From NCBI RefSeq assembly GCF_001426905.1, contig NZ_LMFQ01000004.1, positions 45,844-109,843 of the forward strand: a DNA stretch of 64,000 nt, in the 5' to 3' direction. Position 1 is the first letter of the stretch. Each line of letters opens with the position of its first letter. The notes under the pieces are model-generated. The model was given only the letters and a program-made list of their open reading frames with translations, was not told where the DNA came from and made no database searches. The DNA is from Caulobacter sp. Root1455. Its GTDB lineage: Bacteria > Pseudomonadota > Alphaproteobacteria > Caulobacterales > Caulobacteraceae. The position numbers and the translations under genes are program-made. Shown piece by piece: positions 8,375 to 19,814 of the stretch.

Positions 8375-9631
8375 ATGCACAAGCGCGATTTCATGAAGGC
8401 CGCCCTCGTCGGCGCCGCGTCCCTCGGAGCCGGAGCCTCGGCCAATGCCGCCAAGCGGGCTGGCGCCCCGCTCGACGACCGCGCCTATATGGCCGGCCTG
8501 CTGGAGAAGATGGCCAGTCCGGTGCTGTCGGCGATGTCGCAGGGGCGGCTCAAGGCGACCTTTCCCCTGGAGCTCAGCCCGACCTGGGACGGTCGCGACA
8601 AGAACGTGGCCTATCTGGAGTGTTTCGGCCGCCTGATTTCGGGGCTGTCGCCGTGGCTGGGCCTGCCCGAGGACGCCACGCCCGAGGGCCGGACGCGCAA
8701 GCGCCTCACCGACCAGGCGCTGCAAAGCTATGTCCACGCCGTGGATCCTTCCAGTCCCGACTACCTGGCCTGGCGCGATCACGGCCAGGCCCTGGTCGAT
8801 TCCGCCTACTTCACCCAGGCCCTGCTGCGCGCGCCCAAGGCGCTGTGGGATCCCCTCGACGCGACCACCAAGAAGCGCATCGTCGAGGAGATCAAGGGCC
8901 TGCGCCGGGTCAATCCGCCCTTCATTAACTGGCTGCTGTTCGCGGCGATGAACGAGGCCTTCCTGCTGTCGATCGGCGAGGAGTCGGATCCGATGCGGCT
9001 CAACACGGCGGTCCGCAAGATCGACGAGTGGTACATCGGCGACGGCTGGATCAAGGATGGGGCGACCTTCCACTTCGACTACTACGGCTCGTTCGTGATG
9101 CACCCGATGATGATCCAGGTGCTGGAGGTCATGGAGGCCCACAAGGCGCCGTTCTGGAAGGACGACCTGACCAAATGGCGCGAACTGGCCGTCAAGCGCG
9201 CCCAGCGCTACAGCGAGCACCTGGAGCGCTTCGTTTCGCCCGAGGGGACCTTCCCGCCGTTCGGCCGGTCGCTGACCTATCGCACGGCGGTGTTCCAGCC
9301 CCTGGCGCTGCTGGCCTGGCGCAAGCAGCTGCCGGCCAAGCTGTCGGAGGGGCAGGTGCGTTCGGCGCTGGTCGCCGCCCACAAGGCCGTCTTCACCGAG
9401 CCGAGCAACTTCACGCCGGACGGCTTCCTGACGATCGGCTTCGTCGGGCATCACCCGACCCTGGGCGACTGGTATTCGAACAACGGCAGCATGTATGTCA
9501 CGACCGAGGGCCTCCTGGCGCTGGGCCTGCCGGCCGCCGACAGCTTCTGGACAGCGCCGGCCCAGCCCTGGACGCAGAAACTGGCGTTCGCCGGCAAGCC
9601 CTTTCCCAAGGACTACGCCGTCGATTTCTGA
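8375..9631 (+). CDS. DUF2264 family protein (possible GH154-type glycoside hydrolase)
   Basis: A 418-residue protein. The N-terminus (HKRDFMKAALVGAASLGAG) resembles a KR-type Tat signal, so export folded is possible. The body matches the DUF2264 pattern, with YLECFGRLISGLSPWL, NWLLFAAMNEAFLL, GDGWIKDGATFHFDYYGSF and SPEGTFPPFGRSLTYR. Members sit in pectin and glycan loci, and from memory part of the family is classed as GH154 beta-glucuronidases. It follows the GH105 gene by 8 bases in the same operon, which suggests a role in removing a uronic acid from imported oligosaccharides. The exact substrate cannot be read from the sequence. Confidence 0.85.
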   Translation: MHKRDFMKAALVGAASLGAGASANAAKRAGAPLDDRAYMAGLLEKMASPVLSAMSQGRLKATFPLELSPTWDGRDKNVAYLECFGRLISGLSPWLGLPEDATPEGRTRKRLTDQALQSYVHAVDPSSPDYLAWRDHGQALVDSAYFTQALLRAPKALWDPLDATTKKRIVEEIKGLRRVNPPFINWLLFAAMNEAFLLSIGEESDPMRLNTAVRKIDEWYIGDGWIKDGATFHFDYYGSFVMHPMMIQVLEVMEAHKAPFWKDDLTKWRELAVKRAQRYSEHLERFVSPEGTFPPFGRSLTYRTAVFQPLALLAWRKQLPAKLSEGQVRSALVAAHKAVFTEPSNFTPDGFLTIGFVGHHPTLGDWYSNNGSMYVTTEGLLALGLPAADSFWTAPAQPWTQKLAFAGKPFPKDYAVDF

Positions 9632-9721
9632 CCGTCGAAGGCGGGCCGGGGTTTTCAAAATTGACGCTGGGGCGTATCAACTACCGGAACGCTCTCGCAC
9701 CAAAACGCAGAATCCTGATCC

Positions 9722-10528
9722 ATGGCCCAGCCCGCCGATACCGTTGTCCACGACGGTGAGGACGATCAAACCGCCTCTCCGCGGGCCAGCGCCGGCGCGC
9801 TGACGCTGTTCAAGGGGTTGGAAGTGCTCAGCCGCGTGGCGAAGGGCGACGCGACCCTGGGGCAGATGTCCAAGGCGCTGCAGCTGAACAAGACCACCGT
9901 CCACCGCCTGGCCTCGACCCTGGTGGAGGCCGGCTTCCTGTCGTTCAATTCCCGCGACGGATACGCGCTGGGCACCAAGCTGCTCGAGCTCGGCTACGCC
10001 GCCTCCCAGCAGATCACCCTGACGCGGGTCAGCCGCGAGCACTTACGCCAGTTGTCGATCGACACCGGCGACACGGTGAACCTGGGCGTCCTCGAACGCG
10101 ATCAGGTGCACTACATCGACAAGATTCCCGGCTCGCGCCGCATCGAGGTGCGCTGCGTGGTCGGCGAGCGCCAACCCCTGCGCCACACCGGGCTTGGCAA
10201 GGCCCTGCTGCTCGATGAGAGCGAGGAGGTCTGGCGCGAGGTCTTCCTGCGCGAGGCCGCCGTCTATCCCCGCTATCGTTACGACCTTCGGCAATGGCTG
10301 GAGGTCATGCGGGCCTATCGCGCGAAGGGCTCGGCCCTGGATCTGGACGAAAACGAAGACCACATCCGATGCGTGGCCGCCCCGATCCGGGACATGAGCG
10401 GCAAGATCGTCGCGGCCGTCTCCGTTTCCTCCATCGCCCAGTACATGGACGACGCGCGCATCGAGACGGTGACCGCCTACGTCAAGGAAGCCACCGCCAA
10501 GATCAGCGCCGAGTTCGGCTACCGCTAG
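9722..10528 (+). CDS. IclR-family transcriptional regulator (KdgR-like)
   Basis: A 268-residue regulator. The winged helix-turn-helix is at about residues 25-85 (LFKGLEVLSRV, LNKTTVHRLASTLVEAGFL), and the IclR effector domain is at about 95-265, with RHTGLGKALL and DDENEDHIRC-type signatures (here DLDENEDHIRCVAAPIRD). IclR proteins bind palindromic operators and sense small acids. KdgR, which responds to 2-keto-3-deoxygluconate, belongs to the family. It lies between the uronate-catabolic operon and the TonB receptor gene. The TAYTACAAATGC motif found upstream of both is a candidate target. The 90-base gap upstream may hold its own promoter. Confidence 0.9.
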   Translation: MAQPADTVVHDGEDDQTASPRASAGALTLFKGLEVLSRVAKGDATLGQMSKALQLNKTTVHRLASTLVEAGFLSFNSRDGYALGTKLLELGYAASQQITLTRVSREHLRQLSIDTGDTVNLGVLERDQVHYIDKIPGSRRIEVRCVVGERQPLRHTGLGKALLLDESEEVWREVFLREAAVYPRYRYDLRQWLEVMRAYRAKGSALDLDENEDHIRCVAAPIRDMSGKIVAAVSVSSIAQYMDDARIETVTAYVKEATAKISAEFGYR

Positions 10529-10874
10529 AGGTCGTCGTCCGGCCGCCTGGTTCCCGGCGGCGCCTCGGCCTGTTCCGCATTTCACGGTTGGAGCGAAGCA
10601 AAGGTGTTGCATGTCCGCAACGCTCAGGCGCCCCTGCGACCGTTTAAATGAAAAATACTACAAATGCCGTTCCCATAGCTGCGCGCTTGTGTCGATATGC
10701 GTGACAGAAGTTCAGAGGCGCCCAGCGCCCGGGGTGAGGAAATACGTCCGCGCACGTCGTGCGCCGCCTGACGCCGGCCGACCGCTTTTGGATCGTTGAC
10801 CGCCGCCTTGCTCCGTTCGAGGGCAGGCGCCCGAGTTGCCATGCGGCAAGGCCGCGAAGGGGAGGGGAAAGCCC
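10529..10874 (+). other. intergenic region with long 5' leader of the TonB receptor gene
   Basis: About 345 bases without a gene. A small GC hairpin follows the IclR stop (around 10541-10562). The segment 10641-10667 is AT-rich and carries the TACTACAAATGC motif. If transcription starts just downstream, the receptor message has an untranslated leader of about 180-200 bases, long enough for post-transcriptional control. No known riboswitch core was recognised. Confidence 0.45.
10656..10667 (+). promoter_or_regulatory. candidate operator TACTACAAATGC upstream of TonB receptor
   Basis: This is the second copy of the 12-base motif seen at 6102-6113, in the opposite orientation relative to the genome but likewise upstream of a gene of the uronate locus. 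It sits in an AT-rich island some 210 bases before the receptor start codon. Confidence 0.4.
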
Positions 10875-13745
10875 ATGAAGAAGAAGCTTCTGCTATCGAC
10901 GGTGCTGGCCGTGGGGGTCGGCGGCGCCGGTTCGGTTTGGGCTCAGGCGACCCAGGCGCCGCCGTCCCAAGCGGGCGACACCGAGCAAGTGAGCGAGGTG
11001 GTCGTCACCGGGTTTCGCTCATCGCTGGAGAAGGCCCTGAACCTCAAGAAGGACGCCATCGCCGTCCGAGACTCGATCGTCGCCGAAGACATCGGCAAGT
11101 TCCCCGAGGCCAACGTCGCCGAGGCCCTGCAGCGCATCCCCGGGATCTACATGACCCGCGATGGCGCTTCCAACGAAGGGCAACGCATCGCCATCCGGGG
11201 CTTGGGTCCCGAATATACGGTGACCACCCTCAACGGCGCTCCGGTCCATACGACCTCGTCGACCAACGTCGGCGGATCTTCGCGCGACTTCAACTATGAT
11301 GTCTTTGCTTCCGAGCTGTTCGGCCGCGTGGACTTTTACAAGACGCCCCTGGCTGAACTTGAAGAGGGCGGCGTCGGCGGCGTGGTCGATCTTCAAACGC
11401 CAAGGCCGTTCGACGGCGCCGGCGGCCAGATTTTGCGGTTCAACGCGGTGGCCTCCTACAACACGGCGTCCAAGAAGATGGACCCGAATGTGTTTGGGCT
11501 GTTCTCGAAGACCTGGAACAATTGGGGCTTCCTGATCGGTGTCGCGCACTCGACCAGCGTCAACATGAAGTCGGGTTTCGAGGCGACGGGCGGCTACAAC
11601 AGCAATTATCTGGCTGGCCACCCTGTTCCCGTCGACACCAAGACGCCGCCGACCATGCGCAATGGCCCCTTCAACATGGCGTTCGACTGGGCCGATCCGC
11701 GAGCGGCGGGCATGCTCGGCAATCGGACGGCGATCGACAACGCCTATCTTTCGCGTTTCTACCGGTACTACGGCGCTGAAAATACGCGCGATCGCGACGG
11801 ACTGGTGTCCTCACTCCAGTACAAGAACGACAAGCTGGATGTGAGCTTCGATACGCTGCTGTCGCATCTCCAGGACTCGCGCGACGAATTCACCTTCGGC
11901 CTGCCGATCCGTAACTCGGCCACCACCAATGTGGCCGCCCGTCCGGGCACCGCGGGTCACAACGGCCTCGTGCCGATCAACGTCAGCATCGTCGACGGCA
12001 ACGTGCTTCAGGGAACGTTCGGCAACACGTCCTATCTGGGCGAGAGCTACTACTACAACGCCGAGACCAAGTTTGGGTACGGCGGCCTCAACGCCAAGTA
12101 CCAGGTCAACGACTCGCTGACGCTGACGGGTCAGCTCGCGGCTTCGGACAGCCGGGCCTTCTATGACAACAAGCGCATCGTCTCGAACATCTACGGCGTG
12201 ACCTCCACCCTCGACTGGGGTGACGACCGGGTCTATCCGGGGCTTTCGGCGCCGGGGGTCGACTTCACGAACCCGGCCAATTTCGAAGATTTCAGCACGG
12301 CCGTGGACTGGAATCGCGAAGTGGACCAAGAGCGTGTCGCCAAGCTGGTGGCCGACTGGGACTACGGGCTCGGCGACTGGAAGGGTCACCTGAAGGCTGG
12401 CCTGTCATACGTCGATACGACCAAGCAAAAGACCAAGCGTAACGGAACCGCGATCGTTCAGGCTCGCCTGGCCGCGATCGGCGCCGCGGGGCTACGCGCG
12501 TCGATGCTGCATTCGGTGCCGCTTGATAATCTCGTCATCGGCGACAACTACCCGCAGCAATGGGCCACCTTCTCGCGCGGCTACGTGATCAACGCGCTTG
12601 ACCCGCTCGGCGCCGCCATGGCCTCGCCGGTCGATCTCTCCAGCAGCTTCACCGCCGACGAACAGGTCAGCACCTTCTTTGTCCAGTCGGACTTCAGCGG
12701 CCAGGTTCTTGATCGCGAACTGCGTATCAATGCCGGCGTGCGTTATTCGCAAACCGACATGACCATCGACAACTTCAAGAAGACGGGGACCGGCGGCGCC
12801 TATCAGCCCAATACCGAAGAAAGCAGCTACGACAACACCCTGCCTTCGGTCAGCTTCGCGTACGACGTCATCCCCGATGTGGTCTGGCGCGGTTCCTGGG
12901 GCAAGACCATCACGCGAGCCTCGTTGTCGCGGATCGCTGCCCAGACGGTCATTCCCAATATCTACAACACCTATGCGACCTCGGGTAACCCGGAGCTGAA
13001 GCCGGAGATCTCGACGAACTGGGACACCACGATTGAGTGGTACTTCGGGCGCGGCGGCATTCTGAGCGCCGGTTACTTCAAGAAGAAGCTGGAGGACACG
13101 ACGATCGCTCAGCGCTCGGTCGTGCCATTCTCCAGTCTCGGTCTTCCCGACGAGTCGCTGGCGATCATTTGGCACACCCAGAACGGGCATGTTGATCCCA
13201 ACCTCCCCATCGACGTCGACACCTTCATCAATGGCGGCACGGTGAGTCTCGACGGTCTCGAGTTCGCCTATCAGCAGTCCTTTGATTTCCTGCCCGCGCC
13301 GTGGGACGGTTTTGGCGCGCTCGCCAGCTATACGAAGGTCAACTCGGAGAGCGCCGACCTGAGGTATCGCAAGCAGGACGGGTCGATCGACATGGTCAAT
13401 CGCATCCCGCGATATTCGTACAGCTTGACCGGCTACTACGAAAAGGGCCCGCTGGGCGCGCGACTGACCTACAACTACAAGGCTCGGAACATCATCGACA
13501 CCAACCCGGATGGTTCTGATTTGGAGCGCTGGCATGCTGGAGCCGGCTATCTCGACGGCAACGTCAGCTACAAAATCAACGACGAGCTTGAACTACGTCT
13601 CGATGTCCTGAACATCACCAATACGTTGGGCTTCGATTACTTCGAAGACGTCGCCGGTCGCTACGGCGACGGCAGGAAGACCCGCCTCGATTACGCCAAG
13701 TATGACGGCCGGACGATCAAGTTCGGCGTGCGCGGCAAGTTCTAG
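10875..13745 (+). CDS. TonB-dependent receptor, Xanthomonas/Caulobacter carbohydrate type
   Basis: A 956-residue outer-membrane receptor for energy-dependent uptake. The signal peptide is at 1-24 (MKKKLLLSTV, cleavage at VWAQ). A TonB-box-like segment SEVVVTGF is at 40-47. The plug domain carries IGKFPEANVAEALQRIPGI and IRGLGPEYTVTTLNGAP, typical of the TonB-Xanth-Caul subfamily. The beta barrel ends in FGVRGKF with a terminal Phe. ATG 10875 was chosen because GGGGAGGGG lies just upstream and the signal peptide begins there. Neighbours (KduI, GH105, DUF2264, GH2) suggest that it imports a uronic-acid- and galactose-containing oligosaccharide. It is followed by two hairpins and a U-run before the GH2 gene. 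Confidence 0.95.
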   Translation: MKKKLLLSTVLAVGVGGAGSVWAQATQAPPSQAGDTEQVSEVVVTGFRSSLEKALNLKKDAIAVRDSIVAEDIGKFPEANVAEALQRIPGIYMTRDGASNEGQRIAIRGLGPEYTVTTLNGAPVHTTSSTNVGGSSRDFNYDVFASELFGRVDFYKTPLAELEEGGVGGVVDLQTPRPFDGAGGQILRFNAVASYNTASKKMDPNVFGLFSKTWNNWGFLIGVAHSTSVNMKSGFEATGGYNSNYLAGHPVPVDTKTPPTMRNGPFNMAFDWADPRAAGMLGNRTAIDNAYLSRFYRYYGAENTRDRDGLVSSLQYKNDKLDVSFDTLLSHLQDSRDEFTFGLPIRNSATTNVAARPGTAGHNGLVPINVSIVDGNVLQGTFGNTSYLGESYYYNAETKFGYGGLNAKYQVNDSLTLTGQLAASDSRAFYDNKRIVSNIYGVTSTLDWGDDRVYPGLSAPGVDFTNPANFEDFSTAVDWNREVDQERVAKLVADWDYGLGDWKGHLKAGLSYVDTTKQKTKRNGTAIVQARLAAIGAAGLRASMLHSVPLDNLVIGDNYPQQWATFSRGYVINALDPLGAAMASPVDLSSSFTADEQVSTFFVQSDFSGQVLDRELRINAGVRYSQTDMTIDNFKKTGTGGAYQPNTEESSYDNTLPSVSFAYDVIPDVVWRGSWGKTITRASLSRIAAQTVIPNIYNTYATSGNPELKPEISTNWDTTIEWYFGRGGILSAGYFKKKLEDTTIAQRSVVPFSSLGLPDESLAIIWHTQNGHVDPNLPIDVDTFINGGTVSLDGLEFAYQQSFDFLPAPWDGFGALASYTKVNSESADLRYRKQDGSIDMVNRIPRYSYSLTGYYEKGPLGARLTYNYKARNIIDTNPDGSDLERWHAGAGYLDGNVSYKINDELELRLDVLNITNTLGFDYFEDVAGRYGDGRKTRLDYAKYDGRTIKFGVRGKF

Positions 13746-13763
13746 CCCGTCGGCGACCCTATC

Positions 13764-13792
13764 GGTCCGTCAGCGTCCCCCGCTGGCGGACC
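13764..13792 (+). other. intergenic hairpin after TonB receptor gene
   Basis: Arms 13764-13775 and 13781-13792 (GGTCCGTCAGCG against CGCTGGCGGACC) pair at 11 of 12 positions around a 5-base loop. The hairpin lies immediately upstream of a second, terminator-like stem and may protect the 3' end of the receptor message. Confidence 0.6.
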
Positions 13793-13797
13793 GCACT

Positions 13798-13840
13798 GGC
13801 CGGTGCGGGACGTGGTGTCCCTCACCGGCCTTTTCTTTGT
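13798..13840 (+). terminator. intrinsic terminator between TonB receptor and GH2 gene
   Basis: A long stem, GGCCGGTG (13798-13805) with CACCGGCC (13823-13830), is continued inwards by GGGAC/GTCCC with one mismatch and a 5-base loop, and is followed by TTTTCTTTGT. This is the strongest plus-strand terminator in the window and should separate receptor and GH2 expression. Confidence 0.85.
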
Positions 13841-13896
13841 CCATGACGTCGGCGCGGGTGGGCGTTGACGTCGGTTCGATGCAAATTGTCTGATGA

Positions 13897-17148
<3,252 letters not shown>

Positions 17149-17189
17149 CCTCAAACGCTGGGTGTCAGGCGGCCCTCCGAGGGGGCGAG

Positions 17190-17220
17190 CGCGGCGTCGG
17201 CCGGACAAGCCGACGCCGCG
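17190..17220. terminator. perfect 12-bp hairpin between convergent genes
   Basis: CGCGGCGTCGGC (17190-17201) and its exact complement (17209-17220) surround a 7-base loop in the 161-base gap between the GH2 stop and the stop of the minus-strand PNPOx-like gene. No U-run follows on either strand, so terminator function is likely from stem strength and position but not proven. Confidence 0.55.
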
Positions 17221-17309
17221 ACGAGGGCGCGGGGGAGGGAAGGCGCCGCGCCCGGGTTGCTGTCACGGACTCTCTGAGCCGCGACCGAGCCCAACTGGAC
17301 GGCCGTTCG

Positions 17310-17783
17310 TCATGCGACAGGCGCGGTCTCGAGTTCGGCCGCCTCGACATGATCGACGTGACCAAAGCCCTTCCGATAGTCGAGCACCGAGATGACCAGG
17401 GGGGTGATGCAGAACAGCGCCATCTCCTGGTCGCCGAGCGAAAAGCCGTTGCCCAGCTCGGGGAACTTCGCGACGAACAGCCGGCCCACCGCCAGGGCCT
17501 GGTCGGGGGCGGTCAGGCGCGTGGCCGTTCCGCCGATCGACAGGCCGCGGATCTGACTCCAGGCCTCATAGGGCAGATCGACGGTCAGGGAGACGCGGGG
17601 ATCGCGCGCCAGGTTTCTGGCCTTCTGCGACTGGGCCGAGCAACCGAAATAGATCGAGAGCCCATCGCTCGCGTAGGACACCGTGGTCGCCTGAGGGAAG
17701 CCATCCTCGCGCAGGGTGGCCAGGGTCAGGTCTTGGCCGGCCTCCAGAATGGAGAGGATTTCGTGTCGAAGCGTCTGGTCCAT
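17310..17783 (-). CDS. pyridoxamine 5'-phosphate oxidase-like flavin-binding protein
   Basis: A 157-residue protein with the split-barrel pattern of the PNPOx-like/general stress protein 26 group. It shows LTLATLREDGFPQATTVSYASDG and KARNLARDPRVSLTVDLP, where the Lys-Ala-Arg-Asn-Leu segment is typical of FMN binding. Members bind FMN, F420 or heme and act as small oxidoreductases. The substrate is unknown. It is monocistronic, with AGGGAGG just before ATG 17783. It shares no obvious role with the GH2 gene it faces or the ABC exporter behind it. Confidence 0.8.
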   Translation of the reverse strand: MDQTLRHEILSILEAGQDLTLATLREDGFPQATTVSYASDGLSIYFGCSAQSQKARNLARDPRVSLTVDLPYEAWSQIRGLSIGGTATRLTAPDQALAVGRLFVAKFPELGNGFSLGDQEMALFCITPLVISVLDYRKGFGHVDHVEAAELETAPVA

Positions 17784-17877
17784 GGCGACCTCCCTGGCGT
17801 GCGGCGTCCGAACAGGAGGACATCGTGCGCGCGTCGCGGGGGCCGGCCTTGACGCCGGTCAAATCGCCGCCTTGCTC

Positions 17878-18558
17878 TCAAGTCTGGGCAACGATGCGGC
17901 CGTCGAGCATGTGAATGCGGCGGTCGGCGGCTTGGGCGAAACCCTCGTCATGGGTCACGCAGACCACGGCGCGGCCCTCTTCATGGGCCAGGCGGCCGAA
18001 TTCCTCGATCACGCGGCGGGTGTTGGCGCTGTCGAGATTGCCCGTCGGCTCGTCGCAGAGCAGCAGCGCCGGGTCGTTGGCCAGGGCGCGGGCGACGGCC
18101 ACTCTCTGGCGTTGGCCGCCCGACAGCCGGTCGGGTCGCCGGCCTTTCAGGTCGGGCAGGTCGAGCTTGGCGCAAAGCTCGTCGACCCGCGCCTCGATGC
18201 CGGCTTCTCCCAGCCGCCCCAATCGCCGCATGGGCAAGGCGATGTTGGCGCCGGCGGTCAATTCCGGAAGCAGGAAGTGGAACTGGAACACGAAGCCGAT
18301 GCGCTCCAGGCGCAGCCGCGTGCGCGCCCGGTCGCCAAGCGCGCTGGTCGCCTGACCGTCGATCAGCACCTCGCCGACGTCGGGACGGTCCAGCAGGCCC
18401 AGCAGGTAGAGCAGGGAGGACTTGCCGCAGCCGGACGGGCCGACGATGGCGACCAGCTCTCCGGCGGCGACCGTCAGCGAGACGGCGTCGACCAGGGTGA
18501 ACGGTTCCGGATCGACCAGCCGGCGGGTCAGCCCGCGACCTTCGAGGCGGACGCTCAC
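17878..18558 (-). CDS. ABC transporter ATP-binding protein (LolD/MacB type)
   Basis: A 226-residue ATPase. Walker A is GPSGCGKSS at 40-48, the signature LSGGQ is at 145-149, and Walker B LLLCDEPT begins near 165, followed by THDEGFA with the switch His. The start is taken as GTG 18558, which overlaps the TGA of the permease gene (GTGA). Length and motifs match the LolD/FtsE/MacB branch, which powers FtsX-like permeases rather than classic importers. It is third in a three-gene operon with the membrane-fusion protein and permease. Confidence 0.92.
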   Translation of the reverse strand: MSVRLEGRGLTRRLVDPEPFTLVDAVSLTVAAGELVAIVGPSGCGKSSLLYLLGLLDRPDVGEVLIDGQATSALGDRARTRLRLERIGFVFQFHFLLPELTAGANIALPMRRLGRLGEAGIEARVDELCAKLDLPDLKGRRPDRLSGGQRQRVAVARALANDPALLLCDEPTGNLDSANTRRVIEEFGRLAHEEGRAVVCVTHDEGFAQAADRRIHMLDGRIVAQT

Positions 18559-19814
18559 GCCGCGCCCCGCAACACCGACACCGGATCGACGCGGGCGACC
18601 TTGCGAGCCGGCAGCCAGGCGGCGAGCAGGGCCGCTGTCATCGAGGCGCCGCCGGCGATCAGATATTGGCCAAGCCCGCGATCCAGCGGCAGGACCAGGG
18701 GTTTGCCGCCGATCGACAGCGGCAGGCGGGCCAGGATCTCCAGCAGGCCGGTTCCGATGGCGAAGCCCATGACCGCGCCCAGGATCGCGATCGCCACGCC
18801 CTCGATCAGGAAGATGGCCTGGACGTCGAACGCCGAAAAGCCCATGGCCCGCAGGATGGCGATGTCCCGCCGCTTGTCGGCGACGCTGTTGGAGACGGCG
18901 GTGTAGATGCCGAAACTGGCGACGATCAGGATGGCCAGGATCACCGCGTACATGATGACGTTGCGAACCACGAGCAGGTTGAGGATGTCGGCCGAGCGCT
19001 CCTGCCAGGACTCCCATTTGTAGCCCCACCGGGCTTCGAGGACCTCGGCCATGAGCCGTGCGTCGTCCGGATCAGTCAGCCGCACGTGCAACTGGTTGAC
19101 GACGTTGGGCCGGGTGAACAGCACCTGGGCGGTGCGCAGCAGGCCGTAGGCGACCGCGTCGCCGGCATAGAAGCCCGCTCGACCCTCCGGCTCGATCAGG
19201 GCCAAGATGCGCATGCGCTGCAGGGCGCCGGTCGAGGCGGTGACGACCAGGGTGTCGCCCAGTCGCGCGCCGAGGCGGTCGGCCATCGGCCGGCTGATGA
19301 TCAGGCCGTCGGGCCGGGCTTCCAGGTCGGACAGGCGGCCGCCGATCAGGGTCTCGTCGATCTTGGTCAGCCTTCCTTCGAGGCGGGGGTCCACCCCGTT
19401 CAGGGCGACGGCCGCGGTGCGGCCCGCATAGCCGATCGTCACCGCGCCGGAGAGGGAAGGGGCGACCTGCGCGCCGGGCTGGGCCCGAACGTCGGCCAGC
19501 ATGGCCGGCCAATCCTTCAGGCCGCGCACCTCTTCCTGGGGCCGCAGACCCTCGATCCGCACCGCGTCCCCGGCGAAGGCCGTCAGGGCCGGTTGGCGGG
19601 TGGGCGCGCGACGCTCGTCGCGGACGATGATGTGCGGCGCCGTGTCGATCAGCGTGCGGATGAAGTCCTTTTGCGAGCCGACCATCATCCCCGAGACCGC
19701 CAGGAAGAACCCGACGCCGATGGCCACCCCCAGGGTGGCCACGAAGGTCGCGCGGGCGCGCACCCACAGGTGGGCGAACGCGATGCCCGCCAGGACCCGG
19801 AGCATGGCCATCAT
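18555..19814 (-). CDS. FtsX-like ABC permease
   Basis: A 419-residue inner-membrane protein. TM1 is at about 23-45, then a large periplasmic domain to about 290, then three TM segments (YAVILAILIVASFGIYTAV, GVAIAILGAVMGFAIGT and a last one ending in AALLAAWLPARKVARVDPVSVLRG). This 1+3 layout and the RVDPVSVLRG tail are hallmarks of the MacB/LolC-type permease family, which moves lipids, peptides or drugs outward by mechanotransmission. The ATG 19814 overlaps the stop of the fusion-protein gene. A second ATG directly follows (19811), so the start could shift by one codon. Confidence 0.92.
   Translation of the reverse strand: MMAMLRVLAGIAFAHLWVRARATFVATLGVAIGVGFFLAVSGMMVGSQKDFIRTLIDTAPHIIVRDERRAPTRQPALTAFAGDAVRIEGLRPQEEVRGLKDWPAMLADVRAQPGAQVAPSLSGAVTIGYAGRTAAVALNGVDPRLEGRLTKIDETLIGGRLSDLEARPDGLIISRPMADRLGARLGDTLVVTASTGALQRMRILALIEPEGRAGFYAGDAVAYGLLRTAQVLFTRPNVVNQLHVRLTDPDDARLMAEVLEARWGYKWESWQERSADILNLLVVRNVIMYAVILAILIVASFGIYTAVSNSVADKRRDIAILRAMGFSAFDVQAIFLIEGVAIAILGAVMGFAIGTGLLEILARLPLSIGGKPLVLPLDRGLGQYLIAGGASMTAALLAAWLPARKVARVDPVSVLRGAA

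Noticed and set aside
10668..10874. Riboswitch in the long leader of the first TonB receptor
   Set aside because: No conserved cobalamin, TPP, FMN or other known core was recognised. Leader length alone is not evidence.
18559..19029. Upstream extension of the ABC ATPase frame, and likewise of the permease frame to 20804
   Set aside because: These are shadow frames of the preceding operon genes. The GTGA and ATGA overlaps give natural starts at 18558 and 19814.
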